A stretch of DNA of 9,181 nt from an uncultured bacterium (GTDB lineage: Bacteria > Desulfobacterota > WTBG01), in NCBI GenBank assembly GCA_938024025.1, contig CALJBY010000302.1, positions 1 through 9,181 of the forward strand, written 5' to 3'. The translations under genes and the position numbers were made by a program. Positions 6,985 through 9,181 of this stretch are shown here, one piece after another (position 1 is the first letter of the stretch; each line of letters opens with the position of its first letter). The notes below the pieces were generated by a model that did no database searches, had not been told where the DNA came from, and saw only the letters and a program-made list of their open reading frames with translations.

Positions 6985-7018
6985 CATGTATCCTTATTAA
7001 CCAAAGGGAATAAAAACA

Positions 7019-8269
7019 ATGATTAAAGGAAAACAGATCGTTGTGGGTATAACGGGGGGTATTGCTGCCTATAAGGCAGCTGACCTCGTCCGTCAGTTCC
7101 GCAAACGTGATGCCGCAGTAGATGTAATCATGACCAGAAATGCACAGCACTTTGTCACGCCGCTAACCTTCCAGACTATTTCCGGTCATCCTGTTTTCAC
7201 CGACCTCTTTGGTAACTACCAGCCGGAAATTTCCCATATCGCTTTGGCAGATAAAGCAGACATTCTCATCATAGCACCTGCCACTGCAAATATAATTGCA
7301 AAAATTGCCTCTGGTCTTGCGGACGACCTCCTTTCCACGGTTGCCCTGGCAACTACTGCCCCGCTACTCATTGCTCCCGCTATGAATACCAAGATGTGGG
7401 AAAACCCCATTACCCAGGATAACGTAAAAAAACTTAAAGAACGTACTATTACCATAGTAGACCCCTCAACGGGGGAACTTGCCTGCGGTTATGAGGGTAA
7501 GGGCAGACTGGCTGAAATTGAAGACATCGTGGACAAGACGTTAGATATCTTAACACCAAAAGATCTTCACGGGGAACGCATCCTCATCACTGCAGGCCCC
7601 ACACACGAACCTATAGATCCCATTAGAATGCTCACCAACCGCTCCTCAGGCAAAATGGGATATGCCCTGGCAGAAGCCTCCTACAGAAGGGGAGCAGAAG
7701 TAATGCTTGTCACGGGACCTACCACCCTCATGCCTCTTGATCATATCCATACCATCCGAGTCACCAATGCTTTTGAGATGGACAAGGCTGTATCGAAACA
7801 CTACAAGTCGTGCAGTATCGTTATCAAGGCTGCTGCTGTTTCCGATTATCGTCCTAAAAAAAGCTTTCGGGAAAAGGTGAAAAAAACGCACAAAACCCTT
7901 ACTCTCGAGCTAGAGAGAAACCCTGACATCCTTTACAAAATGGGGAAAAATAAAGGAAGCAGGTTTTTGGTAGGATTTGCTGCAGAAACAAAAAATCTCA
8001 TATCCCAGGCTAAATCAAAATTGGACAGAAAAAACCTTGATCTCATAGTAGTAAATCACGCGCTGCAAAACGATGGTGGATTTGGTTCTGACAGCAATGA
8101 GGTAACCCTCATAGACTACGAAGGAAAGGTAGAAACACTACCTCGTTTAAAAAAAACAGAACTGGCAGATAAAATCCTCGATACCATTAAAGCAGTAAAA
8201 GCTGAAAAGAAAGCTACCGCGGGACAAAAAAAGGCCACTGACAGTGCTGTAAAGAGAAAAAATAGATGA
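7019..8269 (+). CDS. coaBC: Bifunctional phosphopantothenoylcysteine decarboxylase / phosphopantothenate-cysteine ligase
   Basis: Two successive steps of coenzyme A synthesis in the cytoplasm: CTP-dependent joining of cysteine to 4'-phosphopantothenate, then FMN-dependent decarboxylation to 4'-phosphopantetheine. The CoaC half (about 1-180) shows GITGGIAAYKAADLVR at the N-terminus, the catalytic His73 (ISHIALADKAD), the PAMNTKMW motif (120-127) and the lid Cys156 in LACGYEGKGR. The CoaB half (about 185-392) shows ITAGPTHEPIDPIRMLTNRSSGKMG in two overlapping stretches (190-213), KAAAVSDYRP (270-279) and ERNPDIL (299-305). All expected residues seem present. At 416 residues it is slightly longer than usual because of a lysine-rich tail (391-416). 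Its stop overlaps the start of the uracil-DNA glycosylase gene as ATGA, so the two are probably co-transcribed and translationally coupled. Also called dfp. Confidence 0.97.
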   Translation: MIKGKQIVVGITGGIAAYKAADLVRQFRKRDAAVDVIMTRNAQHFVTPLTFQTISGHPVFTDLFGNYQPEISHIALADKADILIIAPATANIIAKIASGLADDLLSTVALATTAPLLIAPAMNTKMWENPITQDNVKKLKERTITIVDPSTGELACGYEGKGRLAEIEDIVDKTLDILTPKDLHGERILITAGPTHEPIDPIRMLTNRSSGKMGYALAEASYRRGAEVMLVTGPTTLMPLDHIHTIRVTNAFEMDKAVSKHYKSCSIVIKAAAVSDYRPKKSFREKVKKTHKTLTLELERNPDILYKMGKNKGSRFLVGFAAETKNLISQAKSKLDRKNLDLIVVNHALQNDGGFGSDSNEVTLIDYEGKVETLPRLKKTELADKILDTIKAVKAEKKATAGQKKATDSAVKRKNR

Positions 8270-8961
8270 AGCATCCCAACCGGATTGAACAGGAATTTCA
8301 CCAGGTGCTCTCCTCTCTCCAGGACTTTCTGCTTTCCCAAAAAGAGCAGGGGGTTTTAGGATTGCCGCTCCAGCACCAACGCACTACCGTCAATAAGGAT
8401 CAACAGCTTGAGAACATCAGAAGTGAGCTGGGAGAGTGCACACGGTGTAAGCTGCATCAGCATCGCAGACATATCGTTTTCGGTACCGGGAATCCTGCCG
8501 CTCAACTCGTCTTTGTCGGTGAAGGTCCCGGAGGTGAAGAGGATGTGCAGGGAAAGCCCTTTGTAGGCCGTGCCGGTCAACTCCTTACCAAGATCATCAA
8601 TTCTATTGATCTAACCCGTGAGGAAGTTTACATTGCCAATATCATCAAATGTCGTCCCCCTAACAACAGAAATCCTGAACCCGATGAAATAAAGGCATGC
8701 GAACCCTTTCTCATTAAACAACTCGATGCAATAAAGCCAAAGATCATCTGCGCGCTCGGTACCTTTGCCGCCCAGACACTGCTTGAAACTGATGAGAGGA
8801 TATCCCGTTTAAGAGGAAAATTCATTCCCTATCGGAACAGCAGGCTCATAGCAACCTTTCACCCTGCTTTCTTGCTGAGAAACCCTCAACGGAAACGGGA
8901 TGTGTGGGAAGACATGAAGATGATCCGGAAGGAATATGTGCGCTCGGAAAGATTATGCTAA
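8266..8961 (+). CDS. udg: Uracil-DNA glycosylase, family 4 (4Fe-4S type)
   Basis: Removes uracil arising by cytosine deamination or misincorporation from DNA, starting base-excision repair. It belongs to the iron-sulfur family 4 rather than the Ung family. Four cluster cysteines are in place: Cys58 and Cys61 (CTRCKL), Cys129 (IIKCRPP) and Cys145 (KACEPFL). The active-site motif GEGPGGEEDVQGKPFVG (85-101) and the C-terminal motif HPAFLLR (199-205) are typical. At 231 residues it is within the family range, with about 50 residues before the first cysteine that look like a helical leader (EQEFHQVLSSLQDFLLSQ). ATG 8266 overlaps the coaBC stop by four bases; the ribosome site is weak (AAAGAG), consistent with coupled translation. 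The last four bases overlap the end of the convergent DUF502 gene. Confidence 0.93.
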   Translation: MKHPNRIEQEFHQVLSSLQDFLLSQKEQGVLGLPLQHQRTTVNKDQQLENIRSELGECTRCKLHQHRRHIVFGTGNPAAQLVFVGEGPGGEEDVQGKPFVGRAGQLLTKIINSIDLTREEVYIANIIKCRPPNNRNPEPDEIKACEPFLIKQLDAIKPKIICALGTFAAQTLLETDERISRLRGKFIPYRNSRLIATFHPAFLLRNPQRKRDVWEDMKMIRKEYVRSERLC

Positions 8962-9181
8962 GGGTTAGGATTCCTGTCCGCCGAGATCATCCCACCGGAA
9001 ATCAAAAGTTTAAAGGCATCTTCCACTGACATATCAAGGTCGATCACATCCGATTCAGGAACCATGAGATAAAATCCAGAGGTTGGATTGGGTGTGGTGG
9101 GGACAAAGAGGTTAATTACTTTACTTTGCGTTTTGTTCTGAATTTCTCCCTTGGCGATACCGGTAACAAACGCCAGTGTAT
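8958..9181 (-). CDS. DUF502 family membrane protein (partial, C-terminal 73 residues)
   Basis: The last 73 codons and the stop of a leftward gene are present. TLAFVTGIAKGEIQ, then NLFVPTTPNPTSGFYLMVP, then VIDLDMSVEDAFKLLISGGM are the conserved C-terminal pattern of DUF502, a family of about 200-residue inner-membrane proteins with two N-terminal membrane segments (off the window here). Relatives include the plant COV proteins, but the bacterial function is unknown. Its TAG stop (8958-8960) lies inside the last codons of the convergent uracil-DNA glycosylase gene, so the two genes overlap tail to tail by four bases with no room for a terminator between them. The start, membrane part and promoter cannot be judged. 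Confidence 0.85.
   Translation of the reverse strand, partial: TLAFVTGIAKGEIQNKTQSKVINLFVPTTPNPTSGFYLMVPESDVIDLDMSVEDAFKLLISGGMISADRNPNP

Larger units (their letters stand above)
6651..7018. other. 368-bp non-coding gap composed of successive short word arrays
   Basis: No convincing gene, RNA or strong terminator is seen. Most of the gap is built from consecutive runs of different 7-10-nt words, each repeated two to four times with small changes. An 11-bp inverted pair, GAAG followed by seven A (6660-6670) and seven T followed by CTTC (6849-6859), lies around the left part. Only the final 60 bp or so looks like an ordinary promoter and ribosome-site region for coaBC. Confidence 0.7.

Overview
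The window is chromosomal DNA from a Gram-negative bacterium, judged by eye to be of moderate GC content, with compact genes on both strands. The gene set suggests a Desulfobacterota (deltaproteobacterial) or Nitrospirota/Planctomycetes-like organism. It comprises a Patched/MMPL-type RND exporter, a zinc-ribbon/class III cyclase/AAA/TPR protein, a coaBC gene overlapping a family 4 uracil-DNA glycosylase gene, and a DUF502 membrane protein. This placement is inferred from gene content only. I see no rRNA, tRNA, CRISPR array or transposase.

Left part (1-5328): a partial RND-superfamily exporter gene runs leftward off the window. It is divergent from a large rightward gene for a 1112-residue protein: double zinc ribbon, class III nucleotide cyclase, AAA/NACHT-like ATPase and TPR-like helical tail. 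Their shared AT-rich intergenic region carries three TAATTAT words, one inside a perfect 12-bp palindrome. The cyclase gene most likely starts at 1990, not at the longer open start 1849.

Middle part (5329-6650): a MarR-family repressor gene converges on the cyclase gene with a 12-bp gap and diverges from apt (adenine phosphoribosyltransferase). The marR-apt intergenic region holds a recognisable promoter for each gene. A small palindrome overlapping the marR -10 is a candidate autoregulatory operator.

Right part (6651-9181): a 368-bp gap after apt is filled by consecutive short tandem 'word' arrays (8-, 7-, 7-, 10- and 9-nt units), each a different word. This is the least explained DNA of the window. 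It is followed by coaBC (coenzyme A synthesis) and a family 4 uracil-DNA glycosylase gene, which overlap by an ATGA junction. The glycosylase gene in turn overlaps by 4 bp the end of a convergent, truncated DUF502 gene.

Functionally the window mixes housekeeping (purine salvage, CoA synthesis, uracil repair) with envelope transport and second-messenger signalling. Nothing in it forms a clear defence or mobile system. The strongest candidates for undescribed biology are the word-array intergenic region and the multidomain cyclase.
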